A stretch of DNA of 64,000 nucleotides from Streptomyces sp. CBMA291 (GCF_014596525.1 NZ_MSJP01000022.1:124001-188000); one strand, 5' to 3'; shown: positions 8,283-18,240, numbered from the stretch's first letter. A program made the numbers and translations. Notes: generated from the letters alone by a model not told the origin.

Positions 8283-11200
8283 GTGGGGGGATTGAGAGAA
8301 AAAGTGAGAAGAAAAAGCCACCGCCTCCGAATGCGAATCCGGGGGCGCGCAGTTCAGCATCGTTTCAAGGTGGTCGCCGGGGCCGCCGCGCTCGCCGTCG
8401 CCGTGTCGTTGACGCCGGCGGCCGCACTCCAGCCCGATCCTCGGGGCGAGGCGCGAGCCGTCGGTAGTTCGACCGAGGTGATCGCCGCCGGTCGAACCCC
8501 TGAGCCGCTCGCCCCGCCCAAGGCGCTGCCCGACTCGCCAGTGAGACCCGCTCCTGTCTGGCCGAAGGCGCGCACCACGACGGTCGCACCCCAAACGGAG
8601 CAGAAGACGAGCACGGCCGACCCGGTGACGGTGGTCCCGGCCGAAGGTGCGGAACCCGAGCAGGTACGGATCAGCACCCTCGATCACGCCGCAGCACGCC
8701 GGCTCGGCGCGGGCGGCATCGCGTTCACCCTCACCCCCCAGGAAGCTGACGCCACCCCGGCGTCTGACCACGTTCCCGCAGCGGCCGGTGGGCCGATGGG
8801 GTTGTCGGCCCGTGTCGGCGGCGTGAAGAAGGCGGACCCCGGCGAGCACCAGCGGGCGCGGATCCGCGTGAACTACAACGGCGTCAAGGATGCCGCCGGA
8901 GCGAACTTCTCCGACCGCGTCCGTCTCGTGCGCTACCCCGGGTGCGTGCTGACCCGTCCGGACGACGCCACGTGTGCCAAGGCCGAGCCCGTGGTCACCC
9001 GCAACGACCGGCGTGCGGGGGAACTCGTCGCCGACGTCGACTTCGGTCCCACCACTTCCTCTGCCTCGTCCCCAGGGGCCACGTCCGCTGTGTCATCGAA
9101 GCCGACCGAGCCAGTGGTCTACGCGCTCTCCGCCGGGGCTTCCGGGGACACGGGCTCGTTCAAGGCCTCTGTCCTGCCCTCTTCGGGGTCGTGGCAGGCC
9201 GGCGGGAACACCGGCAACTTCTCGTATTCCTACCCGTTCACGCTCCCGGACGTCCCTGGTGGGTCCGACCCGGCGCTTGGCCTGTCGTACTCGTCCCAGG
9301 CCGTCGACGGCCGTACGTCCGCCAGCAACAACCAGGCTTCCGTGATCGGTACTGGCTGGGAGATCGGCCAGAGTTACATCGAGCGCCGGTATCAGTCCTG
9401 CAGTGAGCAGGGCGAGCCCACCTGGGGCGACCTGTGCTGGGCCAGTGACAACGCGACGATCTCGCTCAACGGCGTCTCGGGCGAGCTCATCAGGGTCGAC
9501 GCCGTCAACTGGCGGCTCAAGAACGACCAGGGCTGGAAGATCGAGCGCTGGAACGGCGAAGCCAACGGTGACGAGAACGGCGAGTACTGGATCGTCTCCA
9601 CCCCTGAGGGGTCCCGCTACCACTTCGGTCTCGCCGCACAGCCCACCACGGGCACCGCCACCAACTCCACCTGGACGGTCCCCGTCTTCGGCAAGAAGCC
9701 TGGCAGTCCCTGCGAGGGCCAGTTCTGCAACCAGGCATGGCGCTGGAACCTCACCCTGGTGAAGGATCGCCACGACACCGAGGCGACCTACTTCTACGGC
9801 AAGGACGCCAACCGCTACCACCAGAAGAGCGGAACCGCCTCCACGGTCCCCTACGACCGCGGCGGATACCTCAAGGCGATCGAGTACGGGCACCGCCCTG
9901 GAGGCGAGGCCGCCAAGGCTCCCGGACGTGTCGCTTTCACCTATGCCTATCGCTGCAAGGCACTGGACGGCACGTGTGCCGCCCCTACCGCGAGCAGCAC
10001 CGCGGCCTCGTACCCGGACGTGCCCGTCGACCTGATCTGCACGGCCACGTCCTGCCCGGACAAGTTCCAGCCGGCCTTCTTCGACACCCGGTTCCTGACG
10101 CGCGTCGAAGCCCAGGTCGCCGACCGCGACCCCAGCAAGGCCCACCGCACGGTGGACGCGTACACATTCGTCCACCAGTTCCCGACCACGGAAGAGGCGA
10201 ACTTCGACCCCAGCCTGTGGCTGTCGAAGGTCACACGCACGGGCTACGCCGCCGACGGCGCCACACTGGCGCTGCGCCCGACGGACTTCAACGGCACGCT
10301 CCTGCCCAACAGGGTGGACCCACCGGCCGGCACGCCGAAGATGAACTCCTGGCGGATCCAGACCGTCACCAACGAACTCGGCGGACGCACAAGCGTGACG
10401 TATGGCGTCGACGCCAACGGCGACGGCCAGGCCACCGAGGGGTGCACCCCTACTACCCTGCCGACCGACGAGTCGACGAACACCCGACTGTGCTACAAGG
10501 TCCACTACGTACCCGATGGCGGCACCGAGACCACTGGCTGGTTCCACAAGTACCTGACCCTCAAGGTCGCCACCCAGGACGGCGCCAGCGTCACCCGAGA
10601 GAGGCCCGTCACCTACCAATATCTGGGCGGCGGCGCCTGGCACTGGAGTGATGACCAGCTCACCCCGGTAGACAAGCAGTCCTGGTCGGACTGGCGCGGC
10701 TACTCCGAGGTCCTCGTCAAAGCCGGCACGGGCAGCTCCGCGGCGCTCTCCCGCTCCCGCTACCACCGCGGCATGAACGGCGACCGCACGGCGACGGGCG
10801 GCACCAAGTCGGTCAAGGTCGCGGCGGACTTCTTCGCCGACCTGTATCCGGCCGAGGACCTCACCGACTACATCTATCTCGCAGGCCAGGTCCGCAGCTC
10901 CGAGGACCTCACCAGCGACGGCGCCACCGTCCTGAAGGCCACGAAGACACAGCACTGGTACAAGCGGCTCGTCGACGGCACCGGCGACCACGACGCGTAC
11001 TTCGTGCGCCCGCAGACCAGCACCAGCAAGGCGCGCACCGCCGCAGGCGGGTACCGCACCACGCGTAACACCACCACGTACAACGGCACCTGGGGCATGC
11101 CGGAGAAGGTCGTCGACGAAGGCGATCTGGCCGTAAGCACCGACGCCAAGTGCACCGTGACCAGCTTCGCCGTCAACAACGCGAACTCCAAGTTCCTCCT

Positions 11201-14200
11201 CGTCACCCCGTACCGCGTCGAACTCCGGGACGCCACCGGCGCCACCTGTGGCACCACGCCCCACTCGCGCAGCGACAGCTACTACGACAAGAAGCACGGG
11301 CCGACCGACCTCGGTGCGCCGGCCACCCAGGCAGACGTGACCCGCGTCGACGTCTGGTTCAACGGCGAGACCTCCTCCAGGGCCTACACCACCTACGACG
11401 TGTACGGCCGCAGCCTCGACGCCACCGACCCCCAGGGCAGCAGGACCTCCACCCGCTACACCCCGACCACGGGGAACCCCTCACAGGTCGACGTCGTCAA
11501 CGCCAAGGGCTTCACGACCAACACGGAGCTGGATCCGCTGCGCGGAAGCCCCGTCAAGGTCGTCGACAGCAACGGCGGCACCACGACCACCACGTACGAC
11601 GCGCTCGGCCGAGTCACTGAGGCCCGTCTCCCCGGTGACCCCACCGCTGCCGAGTACCCGCCCAGCTACGCGTTCGAGTACCAGATGGCGGCCAACGCGG
11701 TCTCCCGCATCACCACACGGCAGCTGCTTGGCCTCAAGACGAAGGACGGCTCCCTCCAGCCCTACTTCGCCACCTCCTACGCCTATCTGGACACCCTCGG
11801 GACCACTGTCGAGACCCAGTCCCCCTCACCGCGCGGCGGACGCATCGTCACCACGGTCGCAACCGACGACCAGGGCCGCAGCATCAGCTCCTCCGGCCCG
11901 CTCTACGTGACGGGCGCCGCCGGCAGCGGACTGGCCTCGCCGCCCGCCGCCCAGTGGCCCTCGGAGACCCGAACCACCTACGACTCCCTCGGCAACGCCA
12001 CCGAGAACGCCCTGTACTCCAAGGGCGTCTTCCAGTGGAAGAGCACCAGCTCCTACGCCGCCGACCAGGCCACCGTCACCCCGCCGACCGGCGGCAGTGC
12101 CACCACTTACGTCAACGCGCTGGGACAGACCACCAAGACGGTCGGCCAGGTCGACACCGGAAAGACCTCCACCACCACGTTCGCGTACGACATCCGCGGC
12201 GAGATGGTTGCGAAGAAGGACGAGAACCTCAACGTCACATCGACGTACGCCCACGACTGGCAGGGCCGCCTGCTCGAAACGAGCGACCCCGACCGCGGGC
12301 GACAGTGGTTCTCCTACGACCTCGCGGGACGGCTGAAGTCCAGCACCGACGCTGAACTCCGCGAGACCGTCTACGCCTACGACGAACTCGGCCGCCCGCT
12401 CGACATCCAACGGATCAGCGGCGGCACCCAAACCCCTCTCGCCTCCTTCAGCTACGACACACTGCCGAACGGCCTGGGCAGGCCGGTCGAATCCACACGC
12501 TTCCACAACGGGCGCGCGTACACGACACGGATCCTCGGCTACGACGAGCACGGGCGCCCCACCGGCAAGCAGACCGTCGTCCCCGCGGAGGAAGGCCCGC
12601 TCGCCGGCACCTACTCCTACGCCTACGAGTACACCACCGGCGGCGCACCCACCTCCATCGTCTACCCGGCCGCCGGAGGGCTCCCAGAAGAGCGCGTCAA
12701 CACCAGCTACGACGACCTCGGCTTCGTCACCGGAGTCCGCAGCCCCCTGGCCGACTACACCTCGGCCCTCTCCTACGACGGCCTCGGCCGCCTCGCCACC
12801 CGCACCGCCGGCTCCGGCGACCACCGCGTCGACCGGGGCTACCGGTACGACGAAGTCACCGGTCGCCTGACCAACATGAACGCCGCCTCCTTCGGCGCCC
12901 TCGTCCAAGACGTCAGCTACCGCTACGACCAGGTCGGCAACGTCCTCGCCGTCAACGACGGCCTCACCGCCCAGCAGCAGTGCCACGCCTACGACCTCGG
13001 CCACCGGATGACCAGAGCGTGGACCCAGATGTGGCCCACCGGCGGCACCGGCTGCACGCAGGCAAGCACGTGGGGACCCGCGCCCTACGACGAGCAGTAC
13101 ACGTACGACGAGTCCGGCCGGATCCTGAACACCGTCAAGGACGGCGTCACCACCGCGCACTCCTACGGGGCCACCGGCGATACCGCGGCCCACTCGCACG
13201 CACCCGTCAAGGTCGGCGGCGCGACGTACCAGTACAACAAGGCCGGTCAGCTCACCAGCCGCACCACCGACAACAAGACGGACACCTTCACCTGGGAGTT
13301 CGAGCAGCTCACCAAGGTCGCCACAGCCGACGGCAAGGAGACCTCCTTCGTCTACGGCCCCGACGGTCAGCGCCTCATACGCAACGAACCCACCGGTTCA
13401 ACGCTGTATCTCGACGGCATGGAGGTCACCGCCTCCCCCGACGGAACGAAGGCCACGCGGTACTACGCCGGCGGCGTCGTCCGCATCAGCACGGGCGCCG
13501 GAACCAGCACCACCAGCATCCTGGTCAGCGATGCCCAGGGCAGTGCGTCCGTCGCCGTCGACCAGTCCACCGGGGCCGTGACGCGCCAGCGCTACACCCC
13601 GTTCGGCGCACCTCGCGGCGGCGAGAACCAGCTGGAGGACACCACCGACCGGGACTTCCTCGGACAGCCCAAGGACGACTCCACCGGCCTCATCGCCACC
13701 GGCGCCCGCTTCTACGACCCGGCCATCGCCTCCTTCATCTCCGTGGACCCGCTGCTCGACCAGACCGGCGACGCCTACGGCTACGGCAACAACAACCCGG
13801 CGACGTTCTCGGACCCGACGGGCCTGAAGCCCGACGACTGCGTTCTCGTCGGCGTCAGCTGCAAGCCCACCGGCAACGGCGGATTCGACGTCAAGGTCAG
13901 CGACACCTACTACGACTACTACGACATCGACAAGCCGACCGCCACGCACGCAGAGCGGCAGGCGAAGAAGGCCCGCAAGCAGAAGGAAGCGGCACACCGG
14001 GCGGTCGAGGAGATCAAGAAGGAGATCGTCAACATCATCGGCGATCTCATCGGCTACAACGACGCCCGCGACTGCTTCACCAAGGGCGACGTATGGGCCT
14101 GCATCAACACCGGCCTGAGTTTCGTCCCCTGGGGCAAACTCTTCAAGGTCGCCCAGGCCGGCTACAAGGCATGGAAGGCCTGGGGCCGCCTCTCCGAAGC

Positions 14201-15167
14201 CTGGGGCAACGTCCGGGCGGCCAGCAAGGCCTTCGCGGCAGCTGACGAAGCGGTGGCGGCGGAACGCCAGGCAGCAAAGCTCGCCGACGACGCGGCCGAG
14301 GCCAAAGTCTCGGACGACGCCTTGGACGGCATCTCCTGCAAAACCGACAACAGCTTCACACCAGGCACCCCAGTCCTGATGGCCGACGGCACGACCAAGC
14401 CCATCGAGGACGTCGCCAATGGCGACGAGGTCCTGGCCACCGACCCGGAAACCAACACGACCAAGTCGGAAGAAGTCGCCCACACCATCGCCCGCACGGG
14501 CGAGAAGCACCTCGTCGAGATCACGATCGACCTCGACGGCGCCAAGGGCAACAAGACCGGCAAGATCAAGGCCACGGACAACCACCCCTTCTGGGTGGCC
14601 AACACAAACCACTGGACCGACGCCACCGACCTCCGCCCCGGCGACACCCTCCGCACCTCCGCCGGCACGTACGTCCAGGTCACGTCAGTAGCTCGCTGGA
14701 CCCAGACCGCCAAGGTCCACAACCTGACGGTCAACAAACTGCACACGTACTATGTGCTGGCGGGGGCTACGCCGGTTCTGGTGCACAACTGCAACAACCT
14801 GACTGCTGATGACGCTCGATTCCCTGCTGCGCACGTTCTCGACGAGCATGTGAATGTAAGTGATCAGCGACTCATTCAGATGGCACAAACCTCGAAAGTG
14901 AAGTCTCGCTTTACTGATCTCCAGACTGCCCAGCAAGTCGTCGACTACGGTATCGCGTCAGATCAGAAGCGCATCGGCAACTGGCTTCGAGGTGGTGGCG
15001 TAGGGCCACATGAAATCAAAGGGAGATTCGGCGCCAATAACCCAATTGGAGTGAGGGCTGACGCGAGCGGAAATATTACCCCCACAAGTAACGCGTACAC
15101 AATAATCCTTCAGCGTGCGGCTGGGCACCCGGGGGGATATTACGTGTCGACCGCATACCCGAGATAG
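8283..15167 (+). CDS. RHS/YD-repeat polymorphic toxin with Hint domain and RNase A-like C-terminal toxin
   Basis: A 2294-residue secreted protein; GTG 8283 is used, though GTG at codon 8 is also possible. Order: a very basic N-terminus with a long signal (VVAGAAALAVAVSL, Ala-x-Ala near residue 48); an SpvB/TcdB-like region (about 330-400, GGSDPALGLSYSSQAVDGR); many YD repeats (about 1020-1800); the RHS core end DPLLDQTG...YGYGNNNPATFSDPTGL (about 1820-1845); a Lys/Ala-rich linker; a Hint/pretoxin domain (about 2019-2170) ending LAGATPVLVHNC; then a 124-residue tip. The tip (HVLDEHVNVSDQRL, RFTDLQTAQQVVDY, final GGYYVSTAYPR) matches the bacterial CdiA-CT RNase A-like toxin family, with candidate His and the Thr-x-Tyr pair. 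The shell should cage and the Hint domain release the ribonuclease. The cognate immunity gene follows directly. Confidence 0.9.
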   Translation: MGGLREKVRRKSHRLRMRIRGRAVQHRFKVVAGAAALAVAVSLTPAAALQPDPRGEARAVGSSTEVIAAGRTPEPLAPPKALPDSPVRPAPVWPKARTTTVAPQTEQKTSTADPVTVVPAEGAEPEQVRISTLDHAAARRLGAGGIAFTLTPQEADATPASDHVPAAAGGPMGLSARVGGVKKADPGEHQRARIRVNYNGVKDAAGANFSDRVRLVRYPGCVLTRPDDATCAKAEPVVTRNDRRAGELVADVDFGPTTSSASSPGATSAVSSKPTEPVVYALSAGASGDTGSFKASVLPSSGSWQAGGNTGNFSYSYPFTLPDVPGGSDPALGLSYSSQAVDGRTSASNNQASVIGTGWEIGQSYIERRYQSCSEQGEPTWGDLCWASDNATISLNGVSGELIRVDAVNWRLKNDQGWKIERWNGEANGDENGEYWIVSTPEGSRYHFGLAAQPTTGTATNSTWTVPVFGKKPGSPCEGQFCNQAWRWNLTLVKDRHDTEATYFYGKDANRYHQKSGTASTVPYDRGGYLKAIEYGHRPGGEAAKAPGRVAFTYAYRCKALDGTCAAPTASSTAASYPDVPVDLICTATSCPDKFQPAFFDTRFLTRVEAQVADRDPSKAHRTVDAYTFVHQFPTTEEANFDPSLWLSKVTRTGYAADGATLALRPTDFNGTLLPNRVDPPAGTPKMNSWRIQTVTNELGGRTSVTYGVDANGDGQATEGCTPTTLPTDESTNTRLCYKVHYVPDGGTETTGWFHKYLTLKVATQDGASVTRERPVTYQYLGGGAWHWSDDQLTPVDKQSWSDWRGYSEVLVKAGTGSSAALSRSRYHRGMNGDRTATGGTKSVKVAADFFADLYPAEDLTDYIYLAGQVRSSEDLTSDGATVLKATKTQHWYKRLVDGTGDHDAYFVRPQTSTSKARTAAGGYRTTRNTTTYNGTWGMPEKVVDEGDLAVSTDAKCTVTSFAVNNANSKFLLVTPYRVELRDATGATCGTTPHSRSDSYYDKKHGPTDLGAPATQADVTRVDVWFNGETSSRAYTTYDVYGRSLDATDPQGSRTSTRYTPTTGNPSQVDVVNAKGFTTNTELDPLRGSPVKVVDSNGGTTTTTYDALGRVTEARLPGDPTAAEYPPSYAFEYQMAANAVSRITTRQLLGLKTKDGSLQPYFATSYAYLDTLGTTVETQSPSPRGGRIVTTVATDDQGRSISSSGPLYVTGAAGSGLASPPAAQWPSETRTTYDSLGNATENALYSKGVFQWKSTSSYAADQATVTPPTGGSATTYVNALGQTTKTVGQVDTGKTSTTTFAYDIRGEMVAKKDENLNVTSTYAHDWQGRLLETSDPDRGRQWFSYDLAGRLKSSTDAELRETVYAYDELGRPLDIQRISGGTQTPLASFSYDTLPNGLGRPVESTRFHNGRAYTTRILGYDEHGRPTGKQTVVPAEEGPLAGTYSYAYEYTTGGAPTSIVYPAAGGLPEERVNTSYDDLGFVTGVRSPLADYTSALSYDGLGRLATRTAGSGDHRVDRGYRYDEVTGRLTNMNAASFGALVQDVSYRYDQVGNVLAVNDGLTAQQQCHAYDLGHRMTRAWTQMWPTGGTGCTQASTWGPAPYDEQYTYDESGRILNTVKDGVTTAHSYGATGDTAAHSHAPVKVGGATYQYNKAGQLTSRTTDNKTDTFTWEFEQLTKVATADGKETSFVYGPDGQRLIRNEPTGSTLYLDGMEVTASPDGTKATRYYAGGVVRISTGAGTSTTSILVSDAQGSASVAVDQSTGAVTRQRYTPFGAPRGGENQLEDTTDRDFLGQPKDDSTGLIATGARFYDPAIASFISVDPLLDQTGDAYGYGNNNPATFSDPTGLKPDDCVLVGVSCKPTGNGGFDVKVSDTYYDYYDIDKPTATHAERQAKKARKQKEAAHRAVEEIKKEIVNIIGDLIGYNDARDCFTKGDVWACINTGLSFVPWGKLFKVAQAGYKAWKAWGRLSEAWGNVRAASKAFAAADEAVAAERQAAKLADDAAEAKVSDDALDGISCKTDNSFTPGTPVLMADGTTKPIEDVANGDEVLATDPETNTTKSEEVAHTIARTGEKHLVEITIDLDGAKGNKTGKIKATDNHPFWVANTNHWTDATDLRPGDTLRTSAGTYVQVTSVARWTQTAKVHNLTVNKLHTYYVLAGATPVLVHNCNNLTADDARFPAAHVLDEHVNVSDQRLIQMAQTSKVKSRFTDLQTAQQVVDYGIASDQKRIGNWLRGGGVGPHEIKGRFGANNPIGVRADASGNITPTSNAYTIILQRAAGHPGGYYVSTAYPR

Positions 15168-15176
15168 GTGTTCTCT

Positions 15177-15809
15177 GTGGGGATCAGATTTACCGAGGAT
15201 GACTTCGGTATCACGCATCTAGCCTCTATGTTCCATCAAGACTGGAGGCTATCGGGGAGCGCGCGCGAGTTGGTCATGAGCTACGTCGCCCAAACGTCAG
15301 ACCCGTTCGTACTAGCGCTCGCCGAGGATGCACTCAGGATGGCAGCCAGCGGTGACGCTGACACTGTTGCCACCCTCTGGGAATGTGCAACTGGCTCCTA
15401 CCATCGCCTCAACGGTGATTCGGTCAGTGGATTGGGCTGGTTCCGGGAAGTTGCAGATATCTGCGAAAGGGGCCTCACTCAAGCCGGCGTGCACGCAAAC
15501 CTCGAAGTCGGCGAAAGTGCGTACGGCGCCTTCACGGGCAGGGTTGTTGCGGAAATCGACGAGCTTGAGCCTGCTCTGGATGAGGCGATCGCAAACAATC
15601 CAATGGCGAGTACCCCGGGCGCCGTATCGGCGCTGAGGGTGTGCGCCTCGGATATTTGCCCAGAACTCGCCTTTAGGGTCCTCCTGAGATTCCTCATGGA
15701 GTATTCTTGTGAGATCGACCATGATTTGTATGCGAGATTCGTAGAGCTGGGTCACGAATTTTCCTACGGAGAATTCGTGGTCTCGCGAATTTCGTTCCTG
15801 ATGCGCTAG
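15177..15809 (+). CDS. Immunity protein for the RNase A-like toxin (CdiI_2-like)
   Basis: A protein of about 210 residues starting right after the toxin stop (TAG 15165-15167). GTG 15177 is chosen because GGTG lies 6-7 nt upstream; GTG 15168 is in frame and would add three residues. No signal peptide or membrane segment is present, so it is cytoplasmic. The segment LASMFHQDWRLSGSARELVMSYV near the N-terminus resembles contact-dependent inhibition immunity proteins of the CdiI_2 type, and position immediately downstream of a polymorphic toxin tip is the standard place for the antidote. The DNA is visibly lower in G+C than flanking core genes, as is usual for exchanged toxin-immunity cassettes. 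Confidence 0.75.
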   Translation: MGIRFTEDDFGITHLASMFHQDWRLSGSARELVMSYVAQTSDPFVLALAEDALRMAASGDADTVATLWECATGSYHRLNGDSVSGLGWFREVADICERGLTQAGVHANLEVGESAYGAFTGRVVAEIDELEPALDEAIANNPMASTPGAVSALRVCASDICPELAFRVLLRFLMEYSCEIDHDLYARFVELGHEFSYGEFVVSRISFLMR

Positions 15810-15876
15810 CCCTCTCCGGGTGACGGCCCTTGGCTCTGGATTAATAGAGAGTCCTTGGGTAGGAAGCGTGCGGCAA

Positions 15877-15920
15877 GCCAAGAGGCCGCCATTGGCTAAT
15901 CCCGATGGCGGCCTCTTGGC
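15877..15920. terminator. 16-bp perfect hairpin between immunity gene and integrase
   Basis: Arms 15877-15892 and 15905-15920 are perfectly complementary with a 12-nt loop. It sits between two convergent genes and could act in both directions. No strong T-run is seen. Confidence 0.65.
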
Positions 15921-15924
15921 GTCT

Positions 15925-15947
15925 TGACGGCAACGGTGACGGCAACG
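15925..15947. repeat. Direct repeat TGACGGCAACG x2 beside integrase
   Basis: Two exact copies (15925-15935 and 15937-15947) 12 bp apart abut the integrase stop. A related block (TGACGGCA...ACGGCAACG) occurs at 18776-18798, on the other side of the int-xis-rep module. They could be integrase arm-type sites or former element ends; this is inference. Confidence 0.4.
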
Positions 15948-17216
15948 TCAGCGGACGGCTGCCATGGCAGGTGGGTCTTCGGGGTCTTCCTCGGTGGGGC
16001 CGAGGGCGTTGCCGAGGGTGTCGATGGCTTGGCGTTGCAGGCGGAGGCGTACGTGGGCGTAGACGCCGGCGGTGACGCCGATGTGGGCGTGGCCGAGGAG
16101 TTCCTTGATGACGACGAGGTCGACTCCCTGTTCCAGGAGCAGGGTGGCGGTCGAGTGGCGGAGGTCGTGGAAGCGGATGCGGCGGAGTCCGGCCCGGCCG
16201 AGGAAGCTGCGGAAGCGGCGGGTGAGGTTGGCCGGGTCGAGAGGCCGCCCTGTGGGCGTGGCGAAGACGAGGCCGCTGTCTGTCCAGGCCGATCCTGCTG
16301 TCTCTCGCTCTTTGTCCTGGCGTTCCTGGTGCTTCTTGAGGGAGCGGAGGCATTCGGTGGGGAGGGCGATGCGGCGTTCGGATGCGCGGGTCTTGGTGGG
16401 CAGGTGGGTGAGGCCGCCGCTGCGGGTGCGCTGGAGTGAGCGGCGGATGCTGGCCGTTCCGGTGGTGAGGTCGAGGTCTTCCCAGTGGAGGCCGAGGAGT
16501 TCGCCTTTGCGGAGTCCGGTGCGGAGGGCGAGTTCGTACAATGCGTGGAGCCAGTCGGCGCGTGCCGCGTCGAGGAACTTGCGGGCCTCTGCCGCAGTGA
16601 GCGGACGGAAGCGCCTGGGCTGGTGCGTGGTGGTCTTGACGTTGCGCGCGACGTTCCGGGGCAGCTCGTCCTCCCGGACGGCGTGCTCCAGTGCCGACTT
16701 GAGCACGGAGTGCACGTAGGCCACGGTCAAAGCGGACAGATGCTTCTGGCAGCACTCGCCGACCGCACAGCACTGCTTCCGTTCGATGTCCAGCCCCTGG
16801 GCGCAGCACTGGCAAGCGGTGCGGAGCCGGTCGAGGAAGGTGCGCACGTCCTTGGCGGTGAGGCGGGCGATCTTCTTGGTGCCGAGGCCGGGGATGAGGT
16901 GGAGACGGACGCAGGTGGCGTAGCGGGTGTGGGTGTTCTCGCGGAGCCGGTGGACGGCGACACTGCCGAGCCAGTAGGTGAGGTATTCACCGACGGTGCT
17001 GTCGGCGGTGGCGATGGGCAGGCCGCGGTTGCTGTTGGCGATCTTCTCGGCGAGTTTGTCGGCGGCTTCCCTCCGTGTGCTGCCGTAGACGCGGACGCGT
17101 TTGCGGGTGCCGTTGGCGGCGAGGACGTAGCCGGCGGCTTCCCAGCGGCCGTCCTTGCGCTGGTAGATGGTGCCTTCGCCGTTGGCGCGGGCCTTCTTGC
17201 GCTTGGGGGCGGTCAT
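15948..17216 (-). CDS. int: Tyrosine recombinase (integrase), pSAM2-type
   Basis: A 422-residue integrase with complete catalytic features: RTGLRKGELLGLHW (Arg I), a Lys-containing strand before the second box (THLPTKTRASERRI), HDLRHSTATLLLEQG (His-x-x-Arg) and LLGHAHIGVTAGVYAHV (His and nucleophile Tyr). The N-terminus has the AP2-like arm-binding region (GTIYQRKDGRWEA) and a SAM-like core-binding region that carries a Cys cluster (CQCCAQG...CCAVGECC) often seen in Streptomyces element integrases. Its ATG overlaps the xis stop, the usual operon order in actinomycete integrative elements. The gene appears intact and could still act on the tRNA-end repeats, but it lies 6.5 kb and 11 kb from them. 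Confidence 0.92.
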   Translation of the reverse strand: MTAPKRKKARANGEGTIYQRKDGRWEAAGYVLAANGTRKRVRVYGSTRREAADKLAEKIANSNRGLPIATADSTVGEYLTYWLGSVAVHRLRENTHTRYATCVRLHLIPGLGTKKIARLTAKDVRTFLDRLRTACQCCAQGLDIERKQCCAVGECCQKHLSALTVAYVHSVLKSALEHAVREDELPRNVARNVKTTTHQPRRFRPLTAAEARKFLDAARADWLHALYELALRTGLRKGELLGLHWEDLDLTTGTASIRRSLQRTRSGGLTHLPTKTRASERRIALPTECLRSLKKHQERQDKERETAGSAWTDSGLVFATPTGRPLDPANLTRRFRSFLGRAGLRRIRFHDLRHSTATLLLEQGVDLVVIKELLGHAHIGVTAGVYAHVRLRLQRQAIDTLGNALGPTEEDPEDPPAMAAVR

Positions 17217-17398
17217 CGGGCGGCCTCTTCCAGGTGGTGCTGGACGTAGTCAGCGAGGGCGTGGGCGGGGATGCGGCGGGCGCGACCGATAGTCAGGGAG
17301 GCCAGGCGGCGGGTGTGCAGGAGGTCGTAGAGGGCGGAGCGGCCGATCTTGAGGCGGGCCATTGCCTCGGGGACGGTGAGGAGTTCGTCGTCACGCAC
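17213..17398 (-). CDS. xis: Excisionase (MerR-like helix-turn-helix)
   Basis: A 61-residue DNA-binding protein, LLTVPEAMARLKIGRSALYDLLHTRRLASLTIG, typical of AlpA/Xis winged-helix excisionases. Its TGA overlaps the integrase ATG (17213-17216), and its own start overlaps the end of the replication initiator remnant. It would bend the attachment DNA and direct excision with the integrase. Confidence 0.85.
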   Translation of the reverse strand: MRDDELLTVPEAMARLKIGRSALYDLLHTRRLASLTIGRARRIPAHALADYVQHHLEEAAR

Positions 17399-18150
17399 GA
17401 GTCGCTACCTCCTGTTCGCCCGTCGGGCCGCCGTGGATGAGTGCGGCGAGGCGTTCGAGGTCGGGGGTGAGGGCGGTGCCGTCGTAGGCCCAGCGGGCGA
17501 GGACGAGGGCGGTCGGTGAGGGCGGAGGGGTGTGGCGGCGATGCCAGGCGGCTCGGGCGGTCCGGAGCGCGCTGAGGGTGGTGGAGTAGGCGCGGGACCT
17601 GGTGGAGAAGTGGCCGCGGAAGCCGCGCATGTGCGCCCACTTCCACAGCTTGAGGTCGGCGAACTCTGGCAGCTTGCCGAGCTCCCAGCAGGAGCGGATC
17701 ATCTGCCGTACATGCCGGGCGACCGCGAGGCGGGGCAAGGGCCGGGCCTGTCCGGTGCCGTTGCAGGCGGTGCACGGGAGCGGGGTTCCGTGACGCAGGA
17801 GCATGGCGCCGCGTCCTTGGCAGGGGCGGCAGAACAGAGCGCGGTCGAGGGTGCCCCCGGTGTCTGCGGATTTGGTGGCGTACTTGGCCACGTAGGCGGC
17901 GACGGCCTGGTCGGTCAGTTCGTCGTCGGTGCCGAAGGCGGCGATCTCGCGTACGTCGAGCTGTTCTCCCCAGGCGAGTTCGCGTTCCCCGATCGCGTCC
18001 GACACGACGGTTGCACGTACGCGGGCGGCGGCAGCCCGGATGGCATCGGCAAGCAAGGTGACGGTGGCGGACGGCGGTGGGGGCTGGGTGTTGCCGTCTG
18101 GGCCGTCGAGCCGGATCACGGCGTGGAAGTGGACCAGGCGGATGGCAGCC
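17391..18150 (-). pseudogene. Truncated RepSA-type replication initiator
   Basis: The frame encodes the C-terminal half of a pSAM2-like replication initiator: RLVHFHAVIRLDGPDG, WGEQLDVREIA, LTDQAVAAYVAKYATKSAD, a CxxCxGxG pair (CRPCQGRG, CTACNGTG), and WAHMRGFRGHFSTRSRAYSTTL. Family members have a long N-terminal half before the HFHAV motif; here homology stops at about 18150 and the upstream codons read as unrelated sequence. The gene is therefore 5'-truncated and the element cannot replicate by this protein. The break probably marks a deletion or recombination junction. Its end overlaps xis as in intact elements. Confidence 0.8.
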
Positions 18151-18240
18151 GAGACCATGCAGGAGATCCTGAAGAAGCGCAAGCGGACCCTCACGGCCGA
18201 GATGCGCGACACGGCTGCCTACCTGACCGTCGTCGGATAG
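18146..18240 (+). pseudogene. Possible gene tail at the rep deletion junction
   Basis: Beyond the point where rep homology stops, the plus strand carries a short frame ending AETMQEILKKRKRTL...AAYLTVVG followed by TAG at 18240. Amphipathic, charged residue use looks like the C-terminus of a real protein fused to the rep remnant by deletion. Family not recognised; low certainty. Confidence 0.25.

Noticed and set aside
15840-15950. attP of the integrase located right at its stop codon
   Set aside because: No tRNA-like sequence and no copy elsewhere in the window beyond the loose TGACGGCAAC motif; the tRNA-end repeat is the better supported boundary.
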